64,000 bases of DNA from Mesodorylaimus sp. YZB2_4 (taxonomy: Eukaryota; Nematoda; Enoplea; Dorylaimida; Dorylaimidae), in assembly GCA_030248295.1 (NCBI GenBank), contig JASANH010000513.1, positions 1 to 64,000 on the forward strand, read 5' to 3'. Below, one piece after another: positions 12,001-22,726 of this stretch (within the stretch, counting starts at the first letter, position 1; each line of letters starts with the position of its first letter). The notes beneath the pieces are model-generated. The model was not told the DNA's origin. It saw only the letters and a program-made list of their open reading frames with translations, and made no database searches. The translations under genes were made by a program, and so were the position numbers.

Positions 12001-13385
12001 CTGCATTCCATAATAGGCGCGACCACTGTAGGACAGGAGCATAGCGTACTTAAGTCTCTTCCCTCTCCGACGACTAATGCCTCGATCGACTTCGCCTTGG
12101 ACCAAACTTGGATTACCACTGTCCAAGGACTGCACCTGAAATATACCATTTCAATACAGCATGACAGATGTCGACATGACTCCCTGATTTTGTGCGGCCG
12201 CGATCTGCGAGCCACCACAAAAACAAAAAGGACGCGCAAAACATTGCAACGCAACAAAAATTTCGAAAGTTCGCTTCTAAATACTGGTGATTGGTGGCTG
12301 GGCAATTATCGACTCATATGATCGTTCAACATGGCTTGTTTTTATCGATTGATCAATTATAAAGTTTTTAAGTATTTCTGCATGCCACGCTGATTCTCAC
12401 GATGATCCTCCTCCATCCCAACTCACAAAGGTGCGATATGGCACCACACCTATACTGTGCACGCGCCATACGTTGGGATGCTGACGATGAGAGTCCTTCA
12501 TGATGCAGGTGCTTAGCATGGTATACTGGAATCTTAGTCGCGGGGGTTCGGATCCCGCTCAAGGCACAAGCTTTTGTGTAAAACACCTAGATAATATCAA
12601 TCAGTTGGCCAGCAAAAATGACTTTTCTGAACATGACAAATCGACTGATATGAATCGATTGAATGTGGCAAACCTGACGATCACTTGATGATCACTCGGT
12701 CAGTATGACTGCAACTGTGCGATCAAGCGGGCTGATCAGTCAAGACTAACCAGTAGGTCTGCCAAGGATGGACTGATCAGGCCAGATATGCATGCAAGTT
12801 TAGCTGATCCAAGCCCAATCTTTTGGATCATGCAAATGTCACTCTGATCTGGTGATTAACACCGCTGATTCGGTGCTCAGTGCACATGCTATATCCAGCT
12901 GATGAGTGCTATCCGACTGGCACATACCAGATTGATTTCAAAGCACTCGGAAGGACGATTAGTAGATCAGGATGACAAATCCAAACAAATTAATCGATCT
13001 CTGACGTATGACAGAAAATGACTTGAAGAGCGACATGTCAAAGCCAATACTATAGGGAGAAATCATGCCGTCATTGTACATTATTCAGTTTGTCTCCAGC
13101 CTCTTTGTACTTACGATCAGCATTCGACCATTTACTGCACAGACCCACTGTCAGCATAGAATCCCCAGCCCCGTCGGGATGATGTTTCAACCACTTTGCT
13201 GCCCAAGGGTTAACTTACAGCAAGCTTCACGTTATATCCCTCGCCACTACACGATCAGACTCACAAATCCAAAGCGATTTCACCAGCCAATGCCCACTCA
13301 CCTCTGCTTCCATCTTCACTTTTTTTGCCGCATTCTCTCCGTTCTCTTCCGCCTCGGCACCTCGTTTCGTCGCACTCGAATCCAT
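6039..13385 (-). CDS. PUS1: tRNA pseudouridine synthase PUS1 (TruA family), 11 exons
   Basis: TruA-family enzyme that isomerises uridine to pseudouridine in tRNA (and other RNAs), in nucleus and/or mitochondria. Exons in order: 13302-13385, 11999-12135, 10273-10613, 8751-8851, 8669-8693, 7569-7647, 7457-7502, 7303-7396, 6657-6727, 6160-6204, 6039-6101. All have GT..AG borders and agree in phase: 1086 nt, 361 aa plus stop. Landmarks: LLSYSGRAYYGMQ (about 60-73); ARTDKGVSA with the catalytic Asp at 117; FDAKKACESRTYAYTLPSYAF; EGTHNYFNFTCR; QSFMLHQIRKM (291-301); IAIVRGY; PIAPSLGLVL. A Gly/Glu-rich low-complexity insert follows the catalytic motif. The 20-residue last exon is the least certain, giving a shorter tail than in mammals. 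The N-terminus carries a Lys-rich, nuclear-signal-like stretch. Introns hold piggyBac-like and hAT-like MITEs. Confidence 0.93.
8031..8370 (-). mobile_element. piggyBac-like MITE, copy 2 (in a PUS1 intron)
   Basis: About 340 bp. TTAA at both outer edges (8031-8034, 8367-8370) and terminal inverted repeats reading CCCTTCCCTSGTC inward. Its left part carries a roughly 45-bp stretch (CATCAAGTAGCTACTGTACG onward) that matches, inverted, the right part of the element at 10705-11041. Two extra A bases separate the left TTAA from the CCC, so the left end is slightly altered. No coding capacity. Confidence 0.7.
9113..9490 (-). mobile_element. hAT-like MITE with target duplication (in a PUS1 intron)
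   Basis: 378 bp bounded by inverted ends CAGCATCGACCGATC and GATCAGTCGATGCTG. Both sides carry the same 10 bp, GGTTCACAGC (9103-9112 and 9491-9500), fitting an 8-bp hAT target duplication with two extra matching bases. CAG-starting inverted ends are usual for hAT elements. A second copy is at 26458-26761 and a decayed third near 24648-24929. No coding capacity. Confidence 0.8.
10705..11041 (+). mobile_element. piggyBac-like MITE, copy 1 (in a PUS1 intron)
   Basis: 337 bp. It starts TTAACCCTTAGTTGGTC and ends GACCAACTAGGGGTTAA, so TTAA lies at each edge and the inverted repeats match at 12 of 13 positions after it. TTAA targets and CCC..GGG ends are the hallmark of piggyBac-superfamily elements. 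The interior is non-coding. Confidence 0.8.
11895..11960 (-). repeat. Partial copy of dispersed repeat family B (in a PUS1 intron)
   Basis: Contains CCCGGGCTGATGTTTCAGCC followed by GCAGGTGCAGACT, the family B core in minus orientation. Only the core is recognisable. It lies just left of PUS1 exon 2. Confidence 0.45.
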
Positions 13386-14784
13386 CTCAATTGTTCCACC
13401 TAACATCCACAAACATCTCAACATCTTTCTTCAATTCACTTCAAAATGCAAGAAGCAAGGTTCGAGACCGATTCACCTTGAGCACAAGCCATCCAAGATA
13501 AGGCACGAATCTGACATTTATTGTGTCCTGTGCCATACAACTGCACATACATATCCATTGTCACGGCAGATCACATCCATGCCCCCCCCATAGACGTCAT
13601 CCCAAACCCCATCTTTTAATTCCAGTTATTCGAGTCTTCTCACGCTTTCGTCGTCCAACACTTTTCGCACTAAAACTAAAAAGTCCACCGTGAATGAGGT
13701 TACAAAACGATTAAAAATTTGACACCAAATTAATAAATACATTCCTGCTTGATTTTTACCGAAAGCCAATGCTGCTAATTCACTTAATCCTATCCTAATT
13801 GTGTGTCACACCTTAGTCCCCATTCCACTCCCAGCATCGACCGATAATGGACGTGACCTCACCCACTCACGAAGCATCGAGCGTATCTGATGCTTGCCTG
13901 CAGGGGCTCGATGCATATTTTCAATTTGGTTTCTTTGCTGGTAACCTAATTTCTCACTACTTTTTGCAATAAACATGGGAAAGAATGGGGAAGTGCGGAA
14001 GCCATTTCCATATAATTTTTTGAGAGACTGTATTTCCAGCTAATTTTGCTCACAAAAAGCGTGCAAAAATGTCACCTGCTAGCTATTATCATTTATGTCT
14101 TTCAAATGGATTATTTCAGGTCCAACCTCTTTTTATCACATTGCAGGGGCAACATTGACTTATCCCTACCCAGTGGGCTTGTTTAGAAGTAGTAAACAGT
14201 CCTGTAGAGTGTGTAGAGTCCTGAAGACTTCCTTGTCTAACATAAACACATTCACTGACCTCATTGATTCAACAATCCATGACAGACAGTCCATCGCGTT
14301 GCATTCTTTCACCACCCTCGTTCGCCTCCACTTTCTAAAAAATTAGCCACATCTTGCTTTCTTGACAAAGAAAAATCAAAAGCCAAACACCCAATTTACT
14401 AAATCTTCTGCGCTCCAGTTGTTATCGAAATTTACAGCTTTCTAATCGAAAATGTGAAATTTCAAGACCATAAATCCAGATTAGCCCTCACTATGATCTA
14501 CTGTAATTATGGGCAAGGTCTAAATTCAGTGGGGGTAATTGGCATTTTACAAATTTTCCTCCCATTATTCTGGCTTTTTTGACGAAGAAACAGTTTCTCT
14601 AGAAAACATTTTACGCGAAAGTTCGAAAATCTATCTGCCAATGATATAGTAAATCCCTCATCGTCTTGTTGAGGTGCGGCTAAACATGTTTTTTTATCTT
14701 ACTCCAGGGGTAGGGGTCCCTTCCCAGCTATTGGAGCCCACCCCGCCCAGGGTCTATTCCAGCCCCCCATGCCCATACTTGCCA

Positions 14785-16456
14785 TTATCGATCGGATTTC
14801 TGCTGATTACGTTGCGGTCGCTGATTTCCTCGCCTTTGTTGCTGTCCTCCTTTCTGGCCCTTTTGTTTTGATTCTTGCTCCGAAGAAATATTCTTTTCAA
14901 TTTTTTTCAATAAAAATTCCACTTGATGATCTAATTTTGGTTGACCACGTTTTGTACGTTGAGTAAGAATTTTTGTTTTTTGTCTTTTCATTGCTTTTGA
15001 TTTAATAATAGCAGTTTGGCGTTCTTGTTCGTGTCGCTGCTTTTCCTATAAAAAAATTGTATATTTTCTTGAAAATCACGCTTTCTAAGATTTATTCATT
15101 ATTTTTTCCTCAATTTTGTTCACCTGCAGCCATCTTTCAAAATTTGCGTCCAGTTTTTCAGTCACCCAAAATTTTTATGCATGTTGTTAATAAGTATCAG
15201 AGGCCAGCGGAAGAATGCCCAAGCCATCATCTGACGATAAGACTCCGAAAAAAGAAAAATTATGGCAAGTTGCGAGATTCGCCCGATTAAACCTGTGTAT
15301 AGATTTTTGACAAAAAATTTTCATGAAGTCTCGAGAGAAGTACATTTATTAACATTATTTCCTATTCAGTCTCAGAAATTTCCCTAAAAGAATATTCGAA
15401 AAAAATTCTATTTCTCTCCAAAAATTTCAATAAGCCAGTGAGGGCATAACGATATTTTAGGACGGCAACTGCCAGCCATTGACGTAGGGCTTAGGAATTC
15501 CTGACGATTAGGACATGACCTAAGAGATAGGTCATTAGCGCCAGACCAGCTTATCGAAGGAGTGGCGCCAGTTACGGCATGGCATTACTGTTGAATTTTT
15601 TAACGAGTCAGGCTCAAAATTCGTCACTTCTGCACTTTGTCCCCCCAATAGGCTTAGGGATAGGCCGAATAAAGGCTTAGTTTCAGCCTTGGACTTAGGC
15701 TAGGATAGGCTAAATATAGGCTTAATTTTAGCCTTAGGCTTAGGGTGTGATAGGCCGGATAGGTTTAGTTTTGGCCTTAGGCTTAGGCTAAGGCTAGGAT
15801 AGGCTGGATTCAAGAGATTGTAGGACAAACTGCAAAAGCGCCCAAAATTCTCCTAACGATAGGTAAGGATCGAGAACGAGATTTTTTTTGCAGTTCTTTA
15901 TTTTCGTATGAACCGATTTCCCTCACTCAAGCAAACTTTTTCAGTCATGCAGCTTTTTTGAAACTTCTCTTATCGATTACTAATCCTTATATGTAAACAG
16001 AAGTTGACCAATAAAGGCGCGGGGTCCCGACCTGTCGTTTCGAGGTTCATCCAGGCTCAAGGGCAGATAAGTCAATCCTACGCATGCACCTATCAAACTG
16101 GCCAAATTACTTCATTTTCCAAATAGAGAAGCGATCACAAAACTCACTTCACGCCGCCTCTCTTTTTCCAATCGAATTTTCTCATACGCTAAATGAGCTT
16201 TTTCGTAAGTATGCAACTTTCGTTTCTTGAATTGGCTAAAATGTTAAAAAATCAACGTAAATATTTGCGCAAAAATAAAAACGAAATGATTCTGTGCAAC
16301 GTCATTTTATTCCTAAAATATATAATTTAGGCTGCATAATTATCGTCATTCAGAATTACAAGAGGAGCTTCAGAACGCCACAAAAATTGCTCACTTTTTT
16401 GATGAGGATCCCGTAACTGCGTCACTTTCCGTCCGTTTTGCATCAGCGTCCGACAT
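14785..16456 (-). CDS. CCDC59: CCDC59/TAP26-Fyv7-like rRNA-processing factor, 3 exons
   Basis: Exons 16395-16456, 16148-16235 and 14785-15045 join with matching phases to 411 nt, 136 aa plus stop. The diagnostic block is the stretch TQRTKRGQPKLDHQVEFLL, next to a Lys/Arg/Glu-rich helix (YEKIRLEKERRRE); the same basic helix followed by TKKGQPN...Q-E-LL..KI marks human CCDC59 (TAP26) and the yeast 40S-assembly factor Fyv7. The expected site is the nucleolus, in small-subunit processing; this is inferred from family. The first exon is short and acidic-polar, the C-terminus is Gln/Gly/Lys-rich, and no transmembrane segment is seen. The start is the first ATG with a downstream donor (GTGAGC). It diverges from PIGV, 1.27 kb away. 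Intron 2 contains TTAGGC-like repeats. Confidence 0.85.
15655..15812 (+). repeat. Degenerate TTAGGC/GATAGGC-type repeat in an intron
   Basis: Irregular runs of TAGGCTTAGG, GCTAGGATAGGCT and similar units over about 160 bp. The TTAGGC words are imperfect and interrupted. The block lies inside intron 2 of the CCDC59-like gene. Confidence 0.7.
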
Positions 16457-16554
16457 AATTGCAGATTTTGATTAAGATAATGTATCGATAACCGAAATTA
16501 AATTCAATCACAACATCAATTTTAGCGTTTCATTATAAGTCTAAATGCTGGAAA

Positions 16555-17164
16555 CCCAAGGAGTTGGACCTATAAATCAGAAGGAGACTGCATCTTCTAT
16601 ACCGCAATGTTATAAATTTCCAGCGGGCTTATTTACACCTTGTCATAAGCAGTTTCAAGTGTCTGTGCCAAGTGTGCGCAGTCGGCCTCATAGTTCTTGG
16701 TGATCAAATTTAATTTTATATTGCATTTTTGACGAATAAAAAGGTGTAAAAAGAAACAGAAGACGTTTCGACGACACTTACCATTATTGCTTAATTTTGA
16801 ACCGTTTTATGGACGGCTATTCTGATTCATATCAATTTCGGCAATGGATTAGGTACTGTACTGTGTTATTAGAAATGTTTTTCGAACGCTAAAATTTATG
16901 TTCTGTCAAAAAGTGCGATCGAACCAGTAAAACTTCTTTTTCCTTCATCATGGCTGGCATTATATTCTATTTTTCTTCTTGTTTTCTTTGCGTATATTTG
17001 TTTTCCCCCACACCAGCGAAGGGAAGACCCAAAGGGGAGGCCGCGCACACTCTGCGCAGACACAAACTGCTTATGACAAGGTGTAAATAAGCCCGCTGGA
17101 AATTTATAACATTGCGGTATAGGAAATGCAGTCTCCTTCTGATTTATAGGTCCAACTCCTTGGG
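16555..17164. mobile_element. Long-armed foldback (long-TIR) element
   Basis: 610 bp. The left arm 16555-16684 and right arm about 17040-17164 are near-identical inverted copies for about 120 bp. Both read CCCAAGGAGTTGGACC inward, then ATAAATCAGAAGGAGACTGC, then TTATAAATTTCCAGCGGGC. The spacer of about 350 bp is AT-rich without coding resemblance. Flanks share only AAA, so a target duplication is not clear. It lies between the divergent CCDC59-like and PIGV genes. Confidence 0.85.
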
Positions 17165-17729
17165 AAACCAAAAGGGCTCACGTGTGACACCCCGTTCCGT
17201 GGTCAGGATATTGAGCATTTTGAACAAGCACCCGACTGGGCTGTCACAATACACACCATCCGTCTTCCTGCAATAAGTAAGCTTGTAGACCTGGAGTATG
17301 ATTGAGGTAGCCGTGAAAAAGCTTAGTATTTGTAAACAGCACTCTAATATAAAATTTTTTTTGTTATTTGCCTCATAATTTAAAGAGAATCTCGATTTTT
17401 AAATTTCCCGCTTGAATTAATTTTTTGTATTGTTCCTATAGCAAACATGTCTGCTCAAAGGCGGGAAAGTTAGCAAGACGATCTGGGCGGATCAAATCGA
17501 TTTGTTAGGATTTTTTTATTCTGTAATTTGCCCTTATTATTAGTTCGATGAAAACCCCATAGAAGGACATTTTAATAAGTTTTACCGATCAATATTTCTA
17601 AATAATTGTTGCAGCTTTTTTACTTATCGGCGGCTAAATCGATACTGTGACCAAATCGACTCGAAACCTTGTCCAATTCTTGCGAGACTTTTACTTCACG
17701 TATTGTGAAACGCATCCACTCGATCGACT

Positions 17730-19403
17730 ATGGTCAATTATCAGCCACCGCCTTCATCGCCGATTCATCGAAATCCGCACGCGATCATACGGAAATTGAT
17801 TCAACGTCTTCTTCTTCAAAGTATTTTGGTGATTTTGTTCGCTCAATATATTTCGAATCTTCTATTTCCTGACCATCAAACCACCGCATTTAAAAGTTTA
17901 ATCGCACCGCCGACCAATCGATTCGATGCATTTTTGCGATCATTTTTTGAGGGTTTAACACGTTGGGATGCGCAACATTATCTTCATGTGGCTCAATTCG
18001 GATATACGTTCGAACATTCGATTGCATTTTTCCCATTATTTCCAACAATTTCTTACGTGATAGCCAGCGCGTTGTATCCTTTCGTCCCGTGGTCATTAAT
18101 CAGTTTTCCAACAACTTTAATTATTTCGGCTATTCTTTTGAATGCTGCAGCTTTTGCCGGCGCTGCGTGGTCGTTATTCAGTTTATCAAAGAATCTTTTT
18201 TCTGCGAATCCATACCCATCGATTTTATCGAATTTTCAAGTCGGACCGTCGAATCATGACTTTGGAAATTCCATGGCCTTAATATCAACAATCTTGTTTA
18301 TTCTTAATCCAGCTAATATTTTTTTTCGGGCCATGTACACCGAATCATTATACGCTTTCTTGACTTTCCTGGGTTTGAATTGCCTTTTTTGGAAACGATT
18401 TCATGCGCCAGCAATCGCCATCAGCCAAAAACCTGGACGCAATTTATTGGAATCGGCCGTATGTTTCAGTTTGGGATTATGCGTAAGATCAAATGGATTA
18501 TTAAATTCTGGTTATTTATTTTATTATTATTTGTCCTCTTGGATTCGACCACTGGTCGCTGGCGGGGGCCCGACAGTCGGCCGTGGTGTTCGTAATTCTC
18601 GTCTCCGTTCATTTACGTTTCGTCGCCACACTCGTGAACTTATTCCCACAATACCTGTTTTCCTATTGGCTCTAGTCGCGACCCTGGCGCCGTTCATGTT
18701 ATCCCAATATTATCAGTACGAATTGTTTTGTAGTCGCGATAAGGCGTCTGGACTGTCCATCCCCTACGAGGTGGTTAGAATGGCCCACACCCACGATAAA
18801 CCTTATATTCTGCCGGGTGATCAAGCCAATTTGAATTGGTGTTCAAAAAATGACACGGGCTATTTCGGATCGTTCATATTGCCTTATACTGCTGTCCAGG
18901 CCAAGTACTGGCGGGTCGGATTGTTCGGATATTATCGATTACGTAAATTACCTTTATTCATTTTGGCTACACCAACTTTCATAACAGCGGCCAGTGCATG
19001 CATGCATTTCTTGACCGATATGCGATTATCGAATGGTGATTGGTTATCGAAAATGATCAGTCCGCTGGGGTTTCTACCCTTCGTCATTCACGTGGTCGTA
19101 TTGGCCGTGGTCGGGGCATTTTTCATAAATGTGGAAGTATTCACGAGGATGCTCTTCTCGTCGACACCTCTGGTCTATTGGTATTGTGCTGGTCTTTTCT
19201 TGCACTGCAGGAAAGAAGGAAACGAGGATGCGGAAAAGAGTCAGCGAGACTTGCTTCTGGAACTACAAAATATGGGATTATGGGGCGTGGTGAAATGGTT
19301 ATGGCAGAATGGATCGACTAGTGGCAAATTATGTTTGTCTTGGTTTATCGCCTACATATTAATTGGCACTGTGGCTTTTGCGAATGCTTTGCCTTGGACT
19401 TAG
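17730..19403 (+). CDS. PIGV: GPI mannosyltransferase 2 (PIG-V/GPI18), single exon
   Basis: Dolichol-phosphate-mannose:GPI mannosyltransferase that adds the second mannose to the GPI precursor on the ER lumenal side. The 557-aa frame is uninterrupted. Many hydrophobic segments fit the family's polytopic fold. Near the N-terminus, FFEGLTRWDAQHYLHVAQ with Asp80 is followed by GYTFEHSIAFFPLFP (91-105), the conserved family region with a catalytic-type Asp in the first lumenal loop. NPANIFFRAMYTESLYAF further on matches a second conserved block. Length is close to the usual 450-550 aa. No intron is needed, unlike every other conserved gene here. The start is the first Met of the frame, giving a short cytosolic tail. 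Confidence 0.93.
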   Translation: MVNYQPPPSSPIHRNPHAIIRKLIQRLLLQSILVILFAQYISNLLFPDHQTTAFKSLIAPPTNRFDAFLRSFFEGLTRWDAQHYLHVAQFGYTFEHSIAFFPLFPTISYVIASALYPFVPWSLISFPTTLIISAILLNAAAFAGAAWSLFSLSKNLFSANPYPSILSNFQVGPSNHDFGNSMALISTILFILNPANIFFRAMYTESLYAFLTFLGLNCLFWKRFHAPAIAISQKPGRNLLESAVCFSLGLCVRSNGLLNSGYLFYYYLSSWIRPLVAGGGPTVGRGVRNSRLRSFTFRRHTRELIPTIPVFLLALVATLAPFMLSQYYQYELFCSRDKASGLSIPYEVVRMAHTHDKPYILPGDQANLNWCSKNDTGYFGSFILPYTAVQAKYWRVGLFGYYRLRKLPLFILATPTFITAASACMHFLTDMRLSNGDWLSKMISPLGFLPFVIHVVVLAVVGAFFINVEVFTRMLFSSTPLVYWYCAGLFLHCRKEGNEDAEKSQRDLLLELQNMGLWGVVKWLWQNGSTSGKLCLSWFIAYILIGTVAFANALPWT

Positions 19404-20392
19404 GATTATGGTCATTTCGGCTGTTTGGATCTTTTGCCTTTTGTAAAATCGGGTTCAAAACCATCGTTTTTCAGATCTTGGTTTCTGAATTTCTGGTCCC
19501 CCTTAGACCTGAATATGGCTTCCTTATTCGTCTTTCTGTGAGTGATGCCATTCAGTTTAGTATTGTGTCTTAGGAATGGGACTCGAAGAGGTTGCGGCGA
19601 TAACTCGTCATTTTAGCAGCTTTTCATGACAGTATTCTTATGTAAATTTTGCTGTCACCAAAATGTCACTTGTGCTGATTATGTAATTTTTATGTGCTGC
19701 TAAAGCGAAGTTTGAAATCGTAATTCCAAAGGATAGAGTTCCGAACGGTACTGCATTGTTGAGAACTATGCTGGAGCAAGCAACAAACTTTTTTCGTCAG
19801 TGTTTTAAGTAGTGTGAAACTTTTTTAATTTCAAATTTCGCGTAATTTTGATTTTTTACTCGGTATTAACTTGACAGATCGATCAAAAATGTGTTTTGTA
19901 ATTAACCTAGATCACTCCAATTGCTTTTATAAAACGCCAGCGCTCCGAATTGTGGAGTACAGTGGTTTGCTTTGTTTAAAGCGACGGGATAACATCACGT
20001 GCACCAGCCACCAAAATCCTCCTGTAGAGCAGAAATAAAATTATTTCCAAAAAAGTCTGTGATGACAGACAAAACTTTTAGACCAGCCAATGCAAAAAGT
20101 GGATAACCAGGGCTTAGCCACTGAAAAACGCATCCATCGACGATGAGGAAACATGCTGAAGCTGTTTTTTCTGCAAGAATATCAGCAGCACGAGTTAGCA
20201 ACGATAGTGTGTCATCATATTTTATTCTTGTTCAAACGCATATGTGCACTTTATTCGGTGCATAATTCCTTCGGTTCGGTCGAGCCTGGTGCTCAGGGGT
20301 TTCAGATTGCAGTATGACGACTCTCAACCTGGGACCAAATCGCTGGGTGCACAGACCCCGATGAGCTACTTATATTCGATAATTTGCCTGGT

Positions 20393-20560
20393 TGGTGGCC
20401 TTGTGGTTAAGGCAACTGCCTCTCACGCTGGGGGGGTTCGACTCCCACCTGCTCCTTAGCCCTCGAGTGCGCTGCATGGTGCTTGGATATAGACCGTGGC
20501 GGGTGCTTGTAATGCAGCTACTTGCGGGCCGGACAAATCCAGGTTCAAACCCTGGTGGGT
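20393..20560 (+). repeat. SINE-A copy (tRNA-Leu-like head), composite
   Basis: GGCCTTGTGGTTAAGGC, then GCCTCTCACGCTGGG, then the B box GGTTCGACTCC, then CCCTCGAGTGCGC and GGTGCTTGG: the SINE-A order. It is followed by a second B-box-like GGTTCAAACCC near 20532-20545. The variable arm is shortened. Confidence 0.75.
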
Positions 20561-21190
20561 GCTTCACCTTCCATCCCTCCAGGGTCGGTAAATGAGGAAA
20601 CTAACTGACACCGCCGAATCAACGACGCGATGCAATGGACCACAAGTTAGTGGCAACATCAAACCAGGGAGATCGACCATGGTCAATGTCGATGGCGAGA
20701 TCAATCCGACGACGAAACGGTTCATCAACATCAAATCAATGATGGGTCAAAGCAACGGTGTGGACGTGAAAATACTGGCGAAATATCAACTAGCGAAGCT
20801 CGAAGGCGATGTATCGCTAGGCAACGATGGACGAAAGCTAAAAAGCGGACCACGAAGCTGACAGTGCGGTGAAGTCATGGCATGGTGATGAACTGGAGAG
20901 GTTTCAGTGAAGCTATGATGTGGTCAGGGATCGGTCAAAAACTGGATAAGTGGATTCTGAAGCGTGCAGTGACGAGTGAAGTTGTCTGGTATGAACAAGA
21001 TGAAGCTGGAAAGTAACGAAGTAAAAAAAAACAGTAAAAAAAAATAGATCGAGTGTGACATGACATGATTTGAGCACACTGTAACAGGCGTGGACCATGC
21101 CCTCTGGCCTATTGGCGCACTGGTTCAGGAAACCGGTCTCTCTCTCCTAAATTAATGTCCGCTTAGGTTTGCAGGCATTGGTCGAGAACT

Positions 21191-21317
21191 GGGGCCACTT
21201 TCACAATCAAATACGACATGTCTCAAATTTAGGACGGTCAAATCACAATGATGTACGATATGACTCAGGATGTCCTAGTATTTGGGACATGTCCTAGGTG
21301 ATTGTGAAACCGGCCAC
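21191..21317. mobile_element. Short hairpin MITE (GGCC..TTTCACAATC ends), copy 1
   Basis: Left end GGCCACTTTCACAATC, right end (reverse complement) GGCCGGTTTCACAATC; similarity of the arms extends about 40 bp through GACATGTC and CAAAT. A second copy is at 51695-51813. No coding capacity. Confidence 0.7.
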
Positions 21318-22109
21318 TGGTCTCGAGTTCCTGGCTAGCACGTGCGGCGGCTCCCCGAATTGTGAAACCACATCACCACATGTTGGAAAGGAATTCCGCA
21401 AAGTTTCTATAGTCGGATTACTCAGTCTAGAGGCACTACCGCAACACTTTTAGTGATATCGGCAAGGACACTTGAGGAGCTGCAAGCGATTTTGCGACGA
21501 AGCCCAAAATGTCGATACCAGATGAGTCGCCAGCAGATGCGGCACCTCCCACGAAAAGACGCGCAAAGGCTGACGGACAGTTGAGGCAAGTGGTGAGCAG
21601 CGCCCATCTCTATTTCTCCAGGTTCAGCACTAGCCCTGGTGGAGAAACAGCAGAGGTGTGAAAGCTTGATCGTCACACTGTTCATGATATAGTCAGTCAC
21701 TCAAGCCACACTACCACGAAAGCCACCCCGACTCTCCCGCCCCTAGCATACAAGAAACCTGTTCTCATCGTCAGGCGCGCGCTCGTTACTAGTTTTGTGT
21801 GCCAGACTGGCGCCGTGCATCTAGACTGATCGTGAGTAATCCGACTATATCTCAAGGTTTTTGCAGCTGCTTAAAACGATTTCGGGTCAAACCGACCCAA
21901 AATTTGGGGTTAGGGACTTTCGGGTCGGGTCGGGTTGTGTGCATTAACTGGTGCAAAAATTTCGAGTCTGTCATAGCAGACTTTTTTGGAAATACGTATC
22001 TGTCTATGCTCCAAAATATCAAACTCCTGTTTGCCGTCTCATCATATACACCCTCTGGCTTAGATTCTGTTTTCCTCCTCATCACAGCTCCCTTACCGTC
22101 ACACGTTAC

Positions 22110-22245
22110 GGCGGCCTCTCAGGCTGGGTGCGCCTTTACAGTTGAGGGTTCGACTCCCGCCTCGGTACAAAATGATTGTCAAATATGCGTTCTATAGCCC
22201 TCGAGTGCGCTGTATAGTGCTAGGCTATGGACAAAGTATGGCATG
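22110..22245 (+). repeat. SINE-A1 copy lacking the A-box end
   Basis: Starts at GCCTCTCAGGCTGGGTGCGC, then B box GGTTCGACTCC, GGTACAAAATGATTGTC, CCCTCGAGTGCGC, and a tail GGCATGGCATGACAGG. The first 25 or so bases of the tRNA-like head are absent. Confidence 0.8.
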
Positions 22246-22726
22246 GCATGACAGGACGTCTTCTTTGCCAGAGCGTACAGATGCATAATATTCTGGGACT
22301 CCGACCACTGTGCCCAGTCGAGCGCTATTGCCACCAGCCCCCCCCCCCCCCGTGATCGGAACCCATGTTCAAGAGTACAGGGGCCATACTCTAATCCCAT
22401 CGCGGGTACCATATCTCGCATACTGGAATCATCGAGATCCGCGGCCGCCATTCTCAAATGGCACTGAAGGACCCTCCCGAAAATAATGTCTGTAGGTTTT
22501 GCTTGTAACGCGGAGCACTAACTTCTCGCAGAGCAAGAAGAATCATATTTCAGCAGGGGCATCGAATAGTTGCAACAAACAGAGTGATCCGAAAACGGCA
22601 AAGAATTTGTGACTGAACCGTGAAATCCATAAGCTGAAACACTTATTTCAATTTGCCGCGCTTATTCGTATCGCTATGTTGTCTGCTACTTGCGCGAATT
22701 ATTAGGTTGGCCTAGCTAAGTGATCA

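Larger units (their letters stand above)
19404..22726. other. Intergenic stretch between PIGV and COQ8, repeats only
   Basis: No exon of a known family. Contents are SINE-A copies at 20393-20560 and 22110-22245 and a hairpin MITE at 21191-21317. A short sequence occurs twice in opposite orientation (about 20000-20075 and 21950-22025, sharing CCAAAAAAGTCTG). A GGGTCG-rich patch lies at 21880-21945. The open frame 20592-20861 (plus) has no family resemblance. Confidence 0.5.

Noticed and set aside
12899..12920. Hammerhead ribozyme core (CTGATGAG)
   Set aside because: CTGATGAG is present, but no GAAA and no supporting stems follow; the same holds near 36880.
13065..13403. 112-codon plus-strand frame
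   Set aside because: It overlaps PUS1 exon 1 on the opposite strand and lacks any family signal.
15655..15812. Interstitial telomere of TTAGGC type (nematode-like)
   Set aside because: Units are irregular, mixed with GATAGGC and interrupted; one patch in an intron is weak evidence for telomere origin or for a nematode.
16896..17171. 91-codon minus-strand frame
   Set aside because: It is mainly the right arm of the foldback element.
17165..17310. Possible plus-strand exon after the foldback element (KPKGLTCDTPFRGQD..)
   Set aside because: It starts at the element edge, ends in a stop within 45 codons and matches nothing I know; PIGV needs no upstream exon.
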